From: a bacterium | Lineage (GTDB): Bacteria; Cyanobacteriota; Vampirovibrionia; Obscuribacterales; Obscuribacteraceae | Length of the DNA stretch: 8,311 nt | Direction: 5' to 3' | NCBI GenBank assembly: GCA_030431355.1 | Contig: JAUIJG010000228.1 | Location: 1-8,311, forward strand | In this document: positions 1-7,171 of the stretch, piece by piece | How positions within the stretch are numbered: position 1 is the stretch's first letter | Layout: each line of letters opens with the position of its first letter | The notes under the pieces: generated by a model | What the model was told of the DNA's origin: nothing | What the model saw: the letters and a program-made list of their open reading frames with translations, nothing else | Databases searched by the model: none | Position numbers and translations under genes: made by a program

Positions 1-716
1 TCGAGAACGCCGCCCAGGATCCTGAGATCATCAACATCGCCGACTGCATAAACGCCATGGGCGGAAAGGTCGAAGGTGCAGGCACCTACCAGATCACCAT
101 CGAAGGCACTCCCCTGGACAAACTTCACGGCGCCGTGGTTGACACGATCCCCGACAGGATTGAAGGCGGCACATTCATGCTTGCCACCATGGTAACCGGT
201 GGAGACGTTCTTATCGAAGGGATAGACCCACATCACCTCTACTCTGTGATCAGCAAAGTGAGCGAGATGGGCGCAGAAGTTTCTATGTACGCCCCGGACA
301 TGCTCCGCATCAAGTGCGAAAGAGATATGCTTAGAGCCTCGGATGTGACAACCCATCCTTACCCCGGCTTCCCCACTGACTTGCAAGCACCGATCATGCC
401 GGTGTATTGTTTCACCCCAGGCACTTCGATAATCACAGAGACAATCTACGAAAATCGCTTCATGCACGCTGCCGAGCTGCGCCGCATGGGAGCCGATATA
501 ACGATCAAAGGCAACTCAGCCGTAATCAAGGGGGTAGACAAGCTCATGGGAGCTGAAGTCAAATCCAGCGACTTGAGAGCCGCAGCAGCCCTGATCATCG
601 CGGGACTGGGTGCTGAAGGGGTTACAGAAGTAACTGAACTCAAACACCTCGATCGTGGTTATGAAAATTTAGAAGAAAAATTCCGCTTCCTTGGTGCTGA
701 TATCTGGAGACGGTAG
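1..716 (+). CDS. murA: UDP-N-acetylglucosamine 1-carboxyvinyltransferase (MurA), C-terminal part
   Basis: This cytoplasmic enzyme transfers enolpyruvate from phosphoenolpyruvate to UDP-GlcNAc, the first committed step of peptidoglycan synthesis. The reading frame is open from base 3 (ENAAQDPEI...), so the gene begins left of the window. The ATG at 57 is internal, because the residues before it already match the family. About 238 of the usual 420 or so residues are visible, covering the C-terminal part of the EPSP-synthase-like fold. The PGFPTDLQA motif carries the Asp (codon 378-380) equivalent to the E. coli catalytic base Asp305. ENRFMH carries the Arg (456-458) equivalent to Arg331, and HLDRGYE carries the Arg (654-656) equivalent to Arg397. 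The loop with the fosfomycin-target Cys/Asp lies outside the window. The C-terminus, FLGADIWRR, is a normal MurA end. The aspartokinase gene follows after 61 bp on the same strand. The identification is secure. Confidence 0.96.
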   Translation, partial: ENAAQDPEIINIADCINAMGGKVEGAGTYQITIEGTPLDKLHGAVVDTIPDRIEGGTFMLATMVTGGDVLIEGIDPHHLYSVISKVSEMGAEVSMYAPDMLRIKCERDMLRASDVTTHPYPGFPTDLQAPIMPVYCFTPGTSIITETIYENRFMHAAELRRMGADITIKGNSAVIKGVDKLMGAEVKSSDLRAAAALIIAGLGAEGVTEVTELKHLDRGYENLEEKFRFLGADIWRR

Positions 717-750
717 TAAACTACATACTATCCAAAATCCTTTTGTCATT

Positions 751-770
751 GGAGATTTACTCTCCAGGAG
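751..770 (+). promoter_or_regulatory. Shine-Dalgarno of lysC with small upstream inverted repeat
   Basis: AGGAG at 766-770 lies 7 nt before the ATG at 778, an ideal ribosome binding site. Directly before it, GGAGA (751-755) and TCTCC (761-765) form a 5-bp stem with a 5-nt loop that ends next to the Shine-Dalgarno sequence. TCTCC is also complementary to the GGAGA of the Shine-Dalgarno itself (767-771), but only one base separates the two, so local occlusion is sterically impossible. The stem may help keep the site open. The 61-bp gap has no room for a lysine riboswitch. Confidence 0.6.
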
Positions 771-777
771 ATAAATC

Positions 778-2145
778 ATGATCGTCATGAAGTTTGGCGG
801 TACCTCCGTGGCTGACGCGGAGCGCCTCAAAAACGTCGCCCGGATAGTGAACATCCAGAAAGAAGAGCGCGGTACTCCCGTGGTAGTGCTCTCCGCCATG
901 TCCGGAGTCACTAACATGTTGATTGATGGCGGACAGAAAGCAAAAGAGAGAAAGCTGGAAGAGGCTCTCGCCATCGTCGAAGAGATTAGAGAAAAGCATA
1001 TAAATGCAATAGATGAGCTTTTCGAGTCGGAAGAGACCAAGGGTGCCCTGCGCGATCATATGAAGAAAAACCTCCACGAATTGGAGGTTCTCTACAAAGG
1101 AGTGAGCTACCTGGGCGAACTGACCAGACGCTCCCTGGACATGATCTCAAGCACCGGCGAGCTTTTATCCAGTCGCATCCTGGCTGCTTACTTAAACTCC
1201 CAGAAAGTGAAAGCCAAGTGGATGGACGCACGCTCCTTCTTAAAAACCGATGGCTCTTTCGGTAACGCTCACCCCCTCTGGGAAACTACAAAATCTAAAG
1301 CCAATGGAGCCCTGCTTCCCGAGATCGCCGCCGGCAACGTGGTGGTGACCCAGGGATTCATCGGATCCACCAGTGAAGGAATCACCACCACCCTTGGTAG
1401 AGGTGGTTCCGATTACAGCGCCTCCATAATAGGCGTCGCCTGCGACGCCAGCGAGATTCAAATCTGGACGGATGTTGACGGAATGTTGACCGCCGACCCC
1501 AGAGTGGTGGAAGATGCCAGAATCATTCCTTCGGTCTCCTTCAAAGAAGCCTCCGAACTTGCTTACTTCGGCGCCAAAGTTCTTCACCCGCTTACTATTA
1601 AGCCCGCCGTGGAAAGCTCCATTCCGGTAAAAATACTCAACTCAATGAACCCTGACTGCAAAGGGACATTGATCACCGCCAAATCAGAAGGGGATGACGC
1701 TATATGCGCCATCGCTTCCAAGAAAAAGATTACGGCTTTATTCATAAACTCATTGGACATGCTAATGGCCCACGGTTACCTGGCCAGAATCTTTGCTGTT
1801 TTTGATAGATTCAAAACACCGATCGATTTGATCTCCACTTCCGAAGTTTCTGTCTCCATCACCATAGACAGTAAGGAGAACCTGGATTCCATTATCGAAG
1901 CCCTGTCGGAACTAGCCAATGTTTCAATCATGGAGAATGTGGCTATCGTTTCCGTGGTAGGAAAACACTTCCGAGATCAAAGTGGTATTGCAGGCAGTGT
2001 TTTCGATGCCCTGAACGACATAAATATTCTTATGATTTCCGGTGGCGCATCCGATATCAACCTCAGCTTCGTGGTCTCCGATCAAGATGCCGATCGTGCC
2101 GTCAAAAACCTGCATGCTAAATACTTCAGCAAAGTGACCACCTGA
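778..2145 (+). CDS. lysC: Aspartokinase, monofunctional LysC type
   Basis: This enzyme phosphorylates L-aspartate with ATP, opening the pathway to lysine/diaminopimelate, threonine and methionine. The 455 residues are close to E. coli LysC (449). The kinase domain, about residues 1-300, shows KFGGTSV (5-11, nucleotide binding), STGE (125-128, aspartate binding), TLGRGGSD (205-212), WTDVDG (230-235) and TADPR (238-242). Two ACT domains follow at about 317-380 and 387-450. The first contains HGYLARIF and IDLISTSEVS (349-358), in which the Asp, Ser and Glu that contact lysine in E. coli LysC, as I recall, are kept. Lysine feedback is therefore likely, though this is inference. The second ACT domain has IMENVAIVSVVG and ISGGASDINLSF. 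No homoserine dehydrogenase domain is fused, and the four-ACT layout of typical photosynthetic cyanobacteria is absent. The ATG at 778 has a strong Shine-Dalgarno, and the protein begins directly with the expected KFGGTS strand. The gene sits behind murA and may share its transcript. It ends 36 bp from the stop of the convergent repeat-protein gene. Confidence 0.96.
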   Translation: MIVMKFGGTSVADAERLKNVARIVNIQKEERGTPVVVLSAMSGVTNMLIDGGQKAKERKLEEALAIVEEIREKHINAIDELFESEETKGALRDHMKKNLHELEVLYKGVSYLGELTRRSLDMISSTGELLSSRILAAYLNSQKVKAKWMDARSFLKTDGSFGNAHPLWETTKSKANGALLPEIAAGNVVVTQGFIGSTSEGITTTLGRGGSDYSASIIGVACDASEIQIWTDVDGMLTADPRVVEDARIIPSVSFKEASELAYFGAKVLHPLTIKPAVESSIPVKILNSMNPDCKGTLITAKSEGDDAICAIASKKKITALFINSLDMLMAHGYLARIFAVFDRFKTPIDLISTSEVSVSITIDSKENLDSIIEALSELANVSIMENVAIVSVVGKHFRDQSGIAGSVFDALNDINILMISGGASDINLSFVVSDQDADRAVKNLHAKYFSKVTT

Positions 2146-2181
2146 AGCAAAAGCAACAGATTTACCGACACGATCTCACTT

Positions 2182-3405
2182 TTAGACCCAGGACCACTGT
2201 ACGGAAGCCGGTAGATACAATCCGGCTTGCTTGGCTATGTTCTCCAGGCTGTCTCGATTGGCGGCGGCTTTCTCCAGAAGATAGTAGGATTGTTCTTTTG
2301 ATAGATATCCATGTTTCCAGGCCGATTGAATACGCAAGGACTTGATCAGAACATCATCATTGATTAGTCCGTTGGATAAAAGAATCTTTCCAATTTTTAT
2401 ATTGCTTGGGTTGCGAGCCTCGGCAACACCATCCAGCTCTTCCTGACTGACCAGTCCGGCACCGACAATAAGCTGTCCCAGAAGCATCTCCCCGGCATTG
2501 GTACGAGCCGAAGCTAACTTCTCTTCCTGCACAGCCTGCTCCAGGCTGAAATTGTGCATACAAATCTTGTTTAGGGCACGACCAGCCTCATATGGTCTCA
2601 ACTTATTGGAGGCCACCATGTTTTGCAAAGGAGTGACGAAGTTCAAAACCATAGGATCAATCAGCCCTTGTTCCAGAACTATCTGTTTAAAACTCTTATT
2701 CTTGGCGATGGAAAGCTCACGACATTCCAACAAATCGGAATCAGACAGCATTCCGGACATGGAGAGAAGATCCGAAAGTTTCAAGTTATAGCTGGCAGGC
2801 TGCTTAAACGTACCCAGCTCAAAGAGAGCCTGCTCTAGACAACAGTTCTTGCTCTGAGAACGCTTGAGAGCCTCGATCAGATCATCCTTCTCTATCAACT
2901 TCTGCCTGAGAATCAGACAGGCGCTTATGCTTGCCTCCAGAACCCTGGAGGATACAGCCTTATTCAAAAGCAATACCCTACCGGGAAGCATTCCCGTGGA
3001 CTCACCGTTGACCACTGCGTAACCCATCTGCTGTTGATTTATCAGCTCAGCATCCAGCATCATCTGCATCAATTCGTTGGCGATACTTGAGACATTCATG
3101 GTGGCTTTGTGCCTACCCTGCAATCTGGTCAGAGCCTCATCCAGGGTGCAGCTTTCATGGTTGCAAAGGCGAACGGCACGGATTGCCATGTCCAGGGTCA
3201 TGCTCCCGCTTCTCACCGCCGCCGCTGCGTCGGCGTATAAGTTCAAGGTAGAGCGCGCCATCTCCCCTTTGATTGCCAGGGTGCTCTCCAGAGTCATACC
3301 GACCTGGGATGACTCTTTGACAGCCTCTCTGATTTTTGATTCATCCAGCGCCTTTACGCTTCTAAGAATTACTACCAGCGGATCTTCGCCCTTCGTATCT
3401 TTCAT
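2182..3405 (-). CDS. Protein of four 88-residue MshEN/GspE-N-like repeats, function unknown
   Basis: I do not recognise a named family over the full length. The 407-residue product has no signal peptide or membrane segment, so it is probably cytoplasmic. It is built of four repeats that align without gaps at residues 9-96, 111-198, 209-296 and 308-395. Each contains a helix-turn pattern of the type LLxxxGLIxxxxL, a second such hairpin about 30 residues later (for example KILLSNGLI at 340-348), and a closing helix with LDEAL (88-92), LEQAL (190-194), LEQAV (288-292) or LENIA (387-391). The fourth unit (LGQLIVGAGLVSQEEL...) most resembles the N-terminal domain of GspE/PilB/MshE ATPases. No ATPase domain or Walker motif is present. 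The start is the ATG at 3405: GGAG at 3411-3414 lies 5 nt upstream, while the adjacent TTG at 3408 would be only 2 nt from it. The gene begins 25 bp after the comM stop, so the two are probably co-transcribed. A protein-protein or nucleotide-sensing scaffold is possible but unproven. Confidence 0.85.
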   Translation of the reverse strand: MKDTKGEDPLVVILRSVKALDESKIREAVKESSQVGMTLESTLAIKGEMARSTLNLYADAAAAVRSGSMTLDMAIRAVRLCNHESCTLDEALTRLQGRHKATMNVSSIANELMQMMLDAELINQQQMGYAVVNGESTGMLPGRVLLLNKAVSSRVLEASISACLILRQKLIEKDDLIEALKRSQSKNCCLEQALFELGTFKQPASYNLKLSDLLSMSGMLSDSDLLECRELSIAKNKSFKQIVLEQGLIDPMVLNFVTPLQNMVASNKLRPYEAGRALNKICMHNFSLEQAVQEEKLASARTNAGEMLLGQLIVGAGLVSQEELDGVAEARNPSNIKIGKILLSNGLINDDVLIKSLRIQSAWKHGYLSKEQSYYLLEKAAANRDSLENIAKQAGLYLPASVQWSWV

Positions 3406-3410
3406 CAAGT

Positions 3411-3414
3411 CTCC
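3411..3414 (-). promoter_or_regulatory. Shine-Dalgarno deciding the start of the repeat-protein gene
   Basis: On the minus strand GGAG is followed by ACTTG and then ATG (3405-3403). The 5-nt spacing supports the ATG over the TTG one codon upstream, which would have only 2 nt of spacing. Confidence 0.6.
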
Positions 3415-3430
3415 ATGTGTCTTTTAAATT

Positions 3431-4984
3431 CTAAGCCGTTCTAGCCAGGCTTCTATATTTTATCGACTCGGCAATATCGGATGCCGTAATCTCAATATGC
3501 CCCTCCAGGTCAGCAATCGTTCGAGCGAGTCTAATAATTCGATCATAAGCTCTGGCGGAAAGCCCCAACTGGGTGACAGCCCGAGCCAGTATACTTCTCG
3601 AAGCTGATGAAAGTTTACAGACAGTTTTCATCTGCTTGTGGGAAAGGCGACCATTAAAAACAAATTGTTCCAAGTTACCTTGATCAAAACAATTTCTTTT
3701 TCTCTGGACTTCAAAAGCCTTAATTACCCTGAGTCGAATATCCTCGGAGGCTTCCTGCCCAGTCTGACAAGAAAGCTCTTCTTCATCCAGACGCGGAACG
3801 GAAATCTGCATGTCGATCCGATCAAGAATCGGACCGGAGAGCCTGGACCAGTAGCGATCAGCCTGATAAGGGGTGCAACTGCAATATTTGACCTTGTCGC
3901 CACGGTAACCGCAGGGACACGGATTGCAAGCGCCCACAAAAAGAAAAGATGCGGGGAAGGTGAGTGTATGTGCATTCCTTGAAATTGTCACCCTGGCGCT
4001 TTCAAATGGCTGTCTCAAATTGTCGAGGTGGCTCCTTGAGAATTCAGTCAATTCATCCAGGAACAAAATGCCGTAGTGGCTCAAAGAGATCTCACCAGGA
4101 CGGGGAACCCGGCCGCCCCCCACCAGGCCCACCACCGAAGAAGAATGATGGGGACTGCGAAAAGGTCTACTGGTTATCAACCCGTTGGCTTTATCGAGAA
4201 GTCCGGCCACCGAATATAGCTTGGTCAACTCCAGCGCCTCGGGATAGGAAAGGGGAGGCATTATTGTAGATAGACGTTCTGCCAGCATCGACTTTCCGGA
4301 CCCGGGAGGACCCACGAGCAATAGATTATGTCTACCGGCAGCGGCAATCTCCATGGCCCTTTTGGCGCTGCGCTGGCCTTTAACATCCCGGAAGTTCAAC
4401 TCGGGACCAACCTCAGCAGTCAGCTTGTCAAAAGTATTTCTGACGGTATTAGTATAAGGAACTCCATTGCCCAGATTGTCGAGCAGAACAAGCGCCTCCT
4501 TAAGGTGGGCGACTGGATAGACATTAAGACCTTCAACCAGACTAGCTTCCATGGCGTTTGCTTCCGGAACAATGATTGAATGGGCACCGGATTCTTTGCA
4601 CTTTATAGCCATGGGCAAGATTCCGGAAACAGGTCTCACCGCTCCATTCAAACCCAGCTCCCCGACCATCCAGAGACGATGAAAGTTTTCCATGGAAGCA
4701 AGTCCACTGGAGGCAAGGATGCCTGCTGCGATGGGAAGGTCATAGGCGGGACCCGCCTTCCTTGTATCCGCCGGCGCCAGATTGATAATCCATTTCTTGG
4801 CGGCAGGCAAAATCAAAGAGCAGGCTCTAATGGCCGCCCTCACCCTATCCTGGGACTCCTTAACGGCAAGGTCAGGCAATCCGACAATGTGCATCTGACC
4901 GATTCCGCCGCAACAGTCTACCTCCACCTCAATCGGATAGGCTTCTACCCCCAAAACACCGCCGGACAATACTCGTGCAAACAT
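3431..4984 (-). CDS. comM: ComM/YifB family AAA+ ATPase (Mg-chelatase-like)
   Basis: Members of this family are cytoplasmic AAA+ ATPases. In naturally competent gammaproteobacteria ComM is a hexameric branch-migration motor that helps integrate transforming DNA. The family is widespread, and its role elsewhere is less clear. With the ATG at 4984 the product has 517 residues, close to the family norm of about 500-510, and starts with the classic MFARVLSGGVLGVEA. The N-terminal ChlI-like (Lon-S5-like) domain spans about 1-170. The AAA+ core has Walker A GPPGSGKS (225-232), SPHHSSS (277-283), Walker B ILFLDE (306-311), CNPCPCG (353-359) with a further CSC at 368-370, and GPILDRIDM (384-392). The C-terminal Mg_chelatase_C domain contains LSARAYDRI near 475. 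The frame could open at a TTG 66 bp upstream, but conservation and GGAGGG at 4994-4999 favour this start. A weak promoter candidate (ATGACC at 5040-5035, 17-nt spacer, TATACG at 5017-5012) lies in the 81-bp leader. The repeat-protein gene follows after 25 bp. Confidence 0.95.
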   Translation of the reverse strand: MFARVLSGGVLGVEAYPIEVEVDCCGGIGQMHIVGLPDLAVKESQDRVRAAIRACSLILPAAKKWIINLAPADTRKAGPAYDLPIAAGILASSGLASMENFHRLWMVGELGLNGAVRPVSGILPMAIKCKESGAHSIIVPEANAMEASLVEGLNVYPVAHLKEALVLLDNLGNGVPYTNTVRNTFDKLTAEVGPELNFRDVKGQRSAKRAMEIAAAGRHNLLLVGPPGSGKSMLAERLSTIMPPLSYPEALELTKLYSVAGLLDKANGLITSRPFRSPHHSSSVVGLVGGGRVPRPGEISLSHYGILFLDELTEFSRSHLDNLRQPFESARVTISRNAHTLTFPASFLFVGACNPCPCGYRGDKVKYCSCTPYQADRYWSRLSGPILDRIDMQISVPRLDEEELSCQTGQEASEDIRLRVIKAFEVQRKRNCFDQGNLEQFVFNGRLSHKQMKTVCKLSSASRSILARAVTQLGLSARAYDRIIRLARTIADLEGHIEITASDIAESIKYRSLARTA

Positions 4985-4993
4985 TTCTGACCG

Positions 4994-4999
4994 CCCTCC
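4994..4999 (-). promoter_or_regulatory. Shine-Dalgarno deciding the comM start
   Basis: GGAGGG on the minus strand lies 9 nt before the ATG at 4984-4982. It places the comM start there rather than at the in-frame TTG at 5050, which would add 22 residues unlike the family. Confidence 0.65.
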
Positions 5000-5065
5000 A
5001 ATCGCTTTATTCGTATAGAGAACAACGAAAGTCCGGTCATTAAAGTTCAATCGAATCCGAATTTT

Positions 5066-6184
5066 TTAGAAGACTTTTCCGCACTTCAAGCAAAATGCAA
5101 AACTGGAATCGACTTCGGCACCACATTCGCCACACTTGGCATCAGTCTTGCTTCTGGCAGTCGAAGCCGTCATGGCAGTTTCAAAATTTTTCTCGAATTC
5201 GGTCTCGCCAAAACCCGAAGATTCAAACTTGAATTCCCCAAAGTCAGTGCTGAAGTTGTAGCCACCAAGCTCCGGAAGTGAATCGAGAGGAGCTGCTACC
5301 GGCTGAAATTCACCGGTGGCTGCGCCTAGTTTAGAGATCACTCTATCGATCTCCTCCTTCTCTTCTTTCTCTAACGTGCCAGGGCTCTTTGGCTGACTAA
5401 CAGGCTCCACCGATTTGATCTCTTGCGACAATGCTTGCGGTGATGAAAAATCATTATCTACCGCTGCTATCTGCTCTATCTCATCGCCAAGGCTCTTTTC
5501 ACCCGGCTCGTAAATAACAGTATCGCCAGGCTCGAACACCACTTCCTCTGCCTTCGACTCCAGCTCCGGTTCAGGAGCCACAATATTTGAGACCGGCTCA
5601 AAATCAGCCAGAGGCAACTCTTTCAACTCCTCTTCAGGAAACAGACTGGCCAGGGCATGCTTCTCTGGGGACTCTAGACTGTTTAACGGAGCAACACTAT
5701 CGAATTGTTTCTTGCCAGAATCACTTTCGGGAATTTTGAGCACGGTATCGCTTTCGATGGCATCTACTATTCTGACTTCAGGCTTCTTACCCTCAAGCAT
5801 TCTCTCTGCCTCTTGCAGTTTTCTTTCAAAACTATCCAGGGCATAACTTTCCTTCGACTCCTCTTCATCTGCATCGGAGCGGACTATAGAAAGCCGAACG
5901 AAATTTCTTGAGTCCGGAGCCTTAGTAACCTGCCCCATATCTAGTTTCACGTTATGAAAAAAGGCTCCCAGCATTCCGACAATAGAGAGAAACACGTATG
6001 CTGTTGCCATGGAGGATGGGCTGAAGTTCTCTAAGTTCAAGTAGTAGAGAGCTGCCAAAACAAAAATGATCGCCTTAGGTCCAATGGCATATACGGTGCC
6101 GAGACCTAGAAAAGGCGGAAACAAATTCAGAACCCAGACTAAATCTGCGTTCTTTTCTTCTCGCTTGAAACCTTTGAAAGCCAC
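5066..6184 (-). CDS. Membrane protein with acidic linker and C-terminal zinc ribbon, function unknown
   Basis: No named family is recognised. The 372-residue product (from GTG 6184) has three parts. First, a hydrophobic N-terminal region follows a short basic, charged start (KGFKREEK). It contains VWVLNLFPPFLGLGTVYAIG and a following helix (about 15-51), then a third helix at about 59-77 (ATAYVFLSIVGMLGAFF). Second, a long linker (about 85-345) is rich in Glu, Asp, Ser and Pro, probably disordered, with a short EPGD/EPGE duplication near 218-229. Third, a zinc ribbon has two CxxC knuckles, CGEC (351-354) and CLKC (365-368), ending three residues from the C-terminus. The ribbon is presumably cytoplasmic, which would fit a scaffold or sensor tethered to the membrane, but this is inference. 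The longest frame starts at a TTG at 6211 with no ribosome binding site. The GTG at 6184 has GGAGA 9 nt upstream and is preferred. The TPR lipoprotein gene lies upstream on the same strand. Confidence 0.8.
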   Translation of the reverse strand: MAFKGFKREEKNADLVWVLNLFPPFLGLGTVYAIGPKAIIFVLAALYYLNLENFSPSSMATAYVFLSIVGMLGAFFHNVKLDMGQVTKAPDSRNFVRLSIVRSDADEEESKESYALDSFERKLQEAERMLEGKKPEVRIVDAIESDTVLKIPESDSGKKQFDSVAPLNSLESPEKHALASLFPEEELKELPLADFEPVSNIVAPEPELESKAEEVVFEPGDTVIYEPGEKSLGDEIEQIAAVDNDFSSPQALSQEIKSVEPVSQPKSPGTLEKEEKEEIDRVISKLGAATGEFQPVAAPLDSLPELGGYNFSTDFGEFKFESSGFGETEFEKNFETAMTASTARSKTDAKCGECGAEVDSSFAFCLKCGKVF

Positions 6185-6193
6185 TGTGAGAAT

Positions 6194-6198
6194 TCTCC
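6194..6198 (-). promoter_or_regulatory. Shine-Dalgarno deciding the GTG start of the zinc-ribbon gene
   Basis: GGAGA on the minus strand lies 9 nt before the GTG at 6184-6182, the same spacing as for comM. It overlaps the 10-bp palindrome GAGAATTCTC (6188-6197), which is probably chance. Confidence 0.5.
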
Positions 6199-6249
6199 GA
6201 TACGGCTGCAAAGAACTGCCGTATTACTATTCTTACCCGAAGTAGGCTT

Positions 6250-6261
6250 CAGAGTGCTCTG
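6250..6261. repeat. Short inverted repeat upstream of the zinc-ribbon gene
   Basis: CAGAG-TG-CTCTG is a 5-bp inverted repeat with a 2-base centre in the 117-bp gap (6185-6301) between the lipoprotein stop and the GTG of the zinc-ribbon gene. The flank on the lipoprotein side is AT-rich. It could be a small operator half-site pair or chance. I see no convincing promoter or terminator in this gap. Confidence 0.25.
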
Positions 6262-6301
6262 CCTTAATAATTCAATTAAAATTTGACGGCGGTCTGGCCA
6301 C

Positions 6302-7135
6302 TTATTTCGCTGTGGCAGAGGGCGCAAGAGCCGGCGTGTTCTTGAACTTCTTCAAAAGCTCGCGAGCTTCTTTGCTCTTTGGGTTCTTTTCCAGAATGGC
6401 ATTCAACTGTTCTATAGCACCTTTCCTGTCGCCTGCCCGATCCAGAGCAACAGAAAGAAGTAAGCGAGCGTCAACGGTGGATGGATCAAGCTCAATCGCT
6501 CTTCCAAGGTGATCCATCTGCTCCTCGAAATCACCTTTCAAAAAATATGCCTGGGCTAAGTTCACATGGGTGGGGGCGTGGGTATCATCAATGAGAATGG
6601 CCGACTCAAGAGCACCGATGGCAGTGTCAACATCTCCTTTGCAAAGTGCCGCTTCTCCCAGGGTTCGAAACCCGATCACATCAGTACTATCCAACTCGGT
6701 GGCGAGCCTGGCTTGCTCGCAAGCTTCCTCGCAGCGATCTTTGGCGATCAGGGCTCGAGCCAGTACATAATGGGCTATGGCGTTCTTATCATCCGCTTCT
6801 ATGGCTTTGCCTGATATCTCTATGGCTTCGTCATAACGACCAAGTTCATTGAGTATCACCCCTAAATTGTTCATCGCTGTCGCATTATCCGGACTCTTCT
6901 TCAATGCAGCCCGATAACTGACTTCTGCCTTCTCATAATCGTTCTTCATGAAATACTGGTTGCCTTCAATGATGTCTTCGGTTGAAGTCTGAGGCATATC
7001 ACAGCTTGAAACGATTAGAGCAAAAGCCGAGCACAATCCCAGGACTGCTGTCCTCAAAAGTAAGCAGCCGAATCTATTCGATTTAGTAACGTCGAAAGCT
7101 CTCGGTTTCACTAATAAAGAGTAAAGGGATTCCAA
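6302..7135 (-). CDS. TPR-repeat lipoprotein
   Basis: This is a predicted secreted, lipid-anchored protein of 277 residues. The N-terminus has basic residues (KSNRFG), a hydrophobic core (about 24-41) and a lipobox VSSC with the lipidated Cys at 45, so signal peptidase II should cleave before it. The residue after the Cys is Asp, which in E. coli retains lipoproteins in the inner membrane. From about residue 53 to 256 come six consecutive 34-residue tetratricopeptide repeats. Examples are YEKAEVSYRAALKKSPDN, YDEAIEISGKAIEADDKN and FEEQMDHLGRAIELDPST. TPR superhelices bind partner proteins; the partner cannot be told. The C-terminus is a short Ala/Pro/Thr tail. The start is uncertain: the TTG at 7135 has no good Shine-Dalgarno, and the GTG at 7111 would give a shorter but still valid signal peptide. 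An in-frame TGA lies just upstream of the TTG. aspS lies upstream and the zinc-ribbon gene downstream on the same strand. Confidence 0.85.
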   Translation of the reverse strand: MESLYSLLVKPRAFDVTKSNRFGCLLLRTAVLGLCSAFALIVSSCDMPQTSTEDIIEGNQYFMKNDYEKAEVSYRAALKKSPDNATAMNNLGVILNELGRYDEAIEISGKAIEADDKNAIAHYVLARALIAKDRCEEACEQARLATELDSTDVIGFRTLGEAALCKGDVDTAIGALESAILIDDTHAPTHVNLAQAYFLKGDFEEQMDHLGRAIELDPSTVDARLLLSVALDRAGDRKGAIEQLNAILEKNPKSKEARELLKKFKNTPALAPSATAK

Positions 7136-7171
7136 TCCAGAAGCTCACTATGAACAGGCATATTAATTGGC

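Noticed and set aside
717..777. Lysine riboswitch or attenuator before lysC
   Set aside because: The gap is only 61 bp, too short for the lysine riboswitch fold, and the sole hairpin is 5 bp.
669..1040. Minus-strand open frame of 123 codons across the murA end and lysC start
   Set aside because: It is antisense to two secure genes, and its translation is Ser/Phe-rich shadow sequence without recognisable motifs.
2146..2181. Bidirectional terminator between the convergent stops of lysC and the repeat gene
   Set aside because: The 36 bp contain no inverted repeat with a T-tract on either strand that I could find.
3964..4579. Plus-strand open frames (101 and 83 codons) inside comM
   Set aside because: They lie opposite the conserved AAA+ core, and their translations are low-quality sequence with no domain.
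6188..6197. Perfect palindrome GAGAATTCTC as an operator
   Set aside because: It overlaps the Shine-Dalgarno of the zinc-ribbon gene and is only 10 bp, so chance is the simpler explanation.
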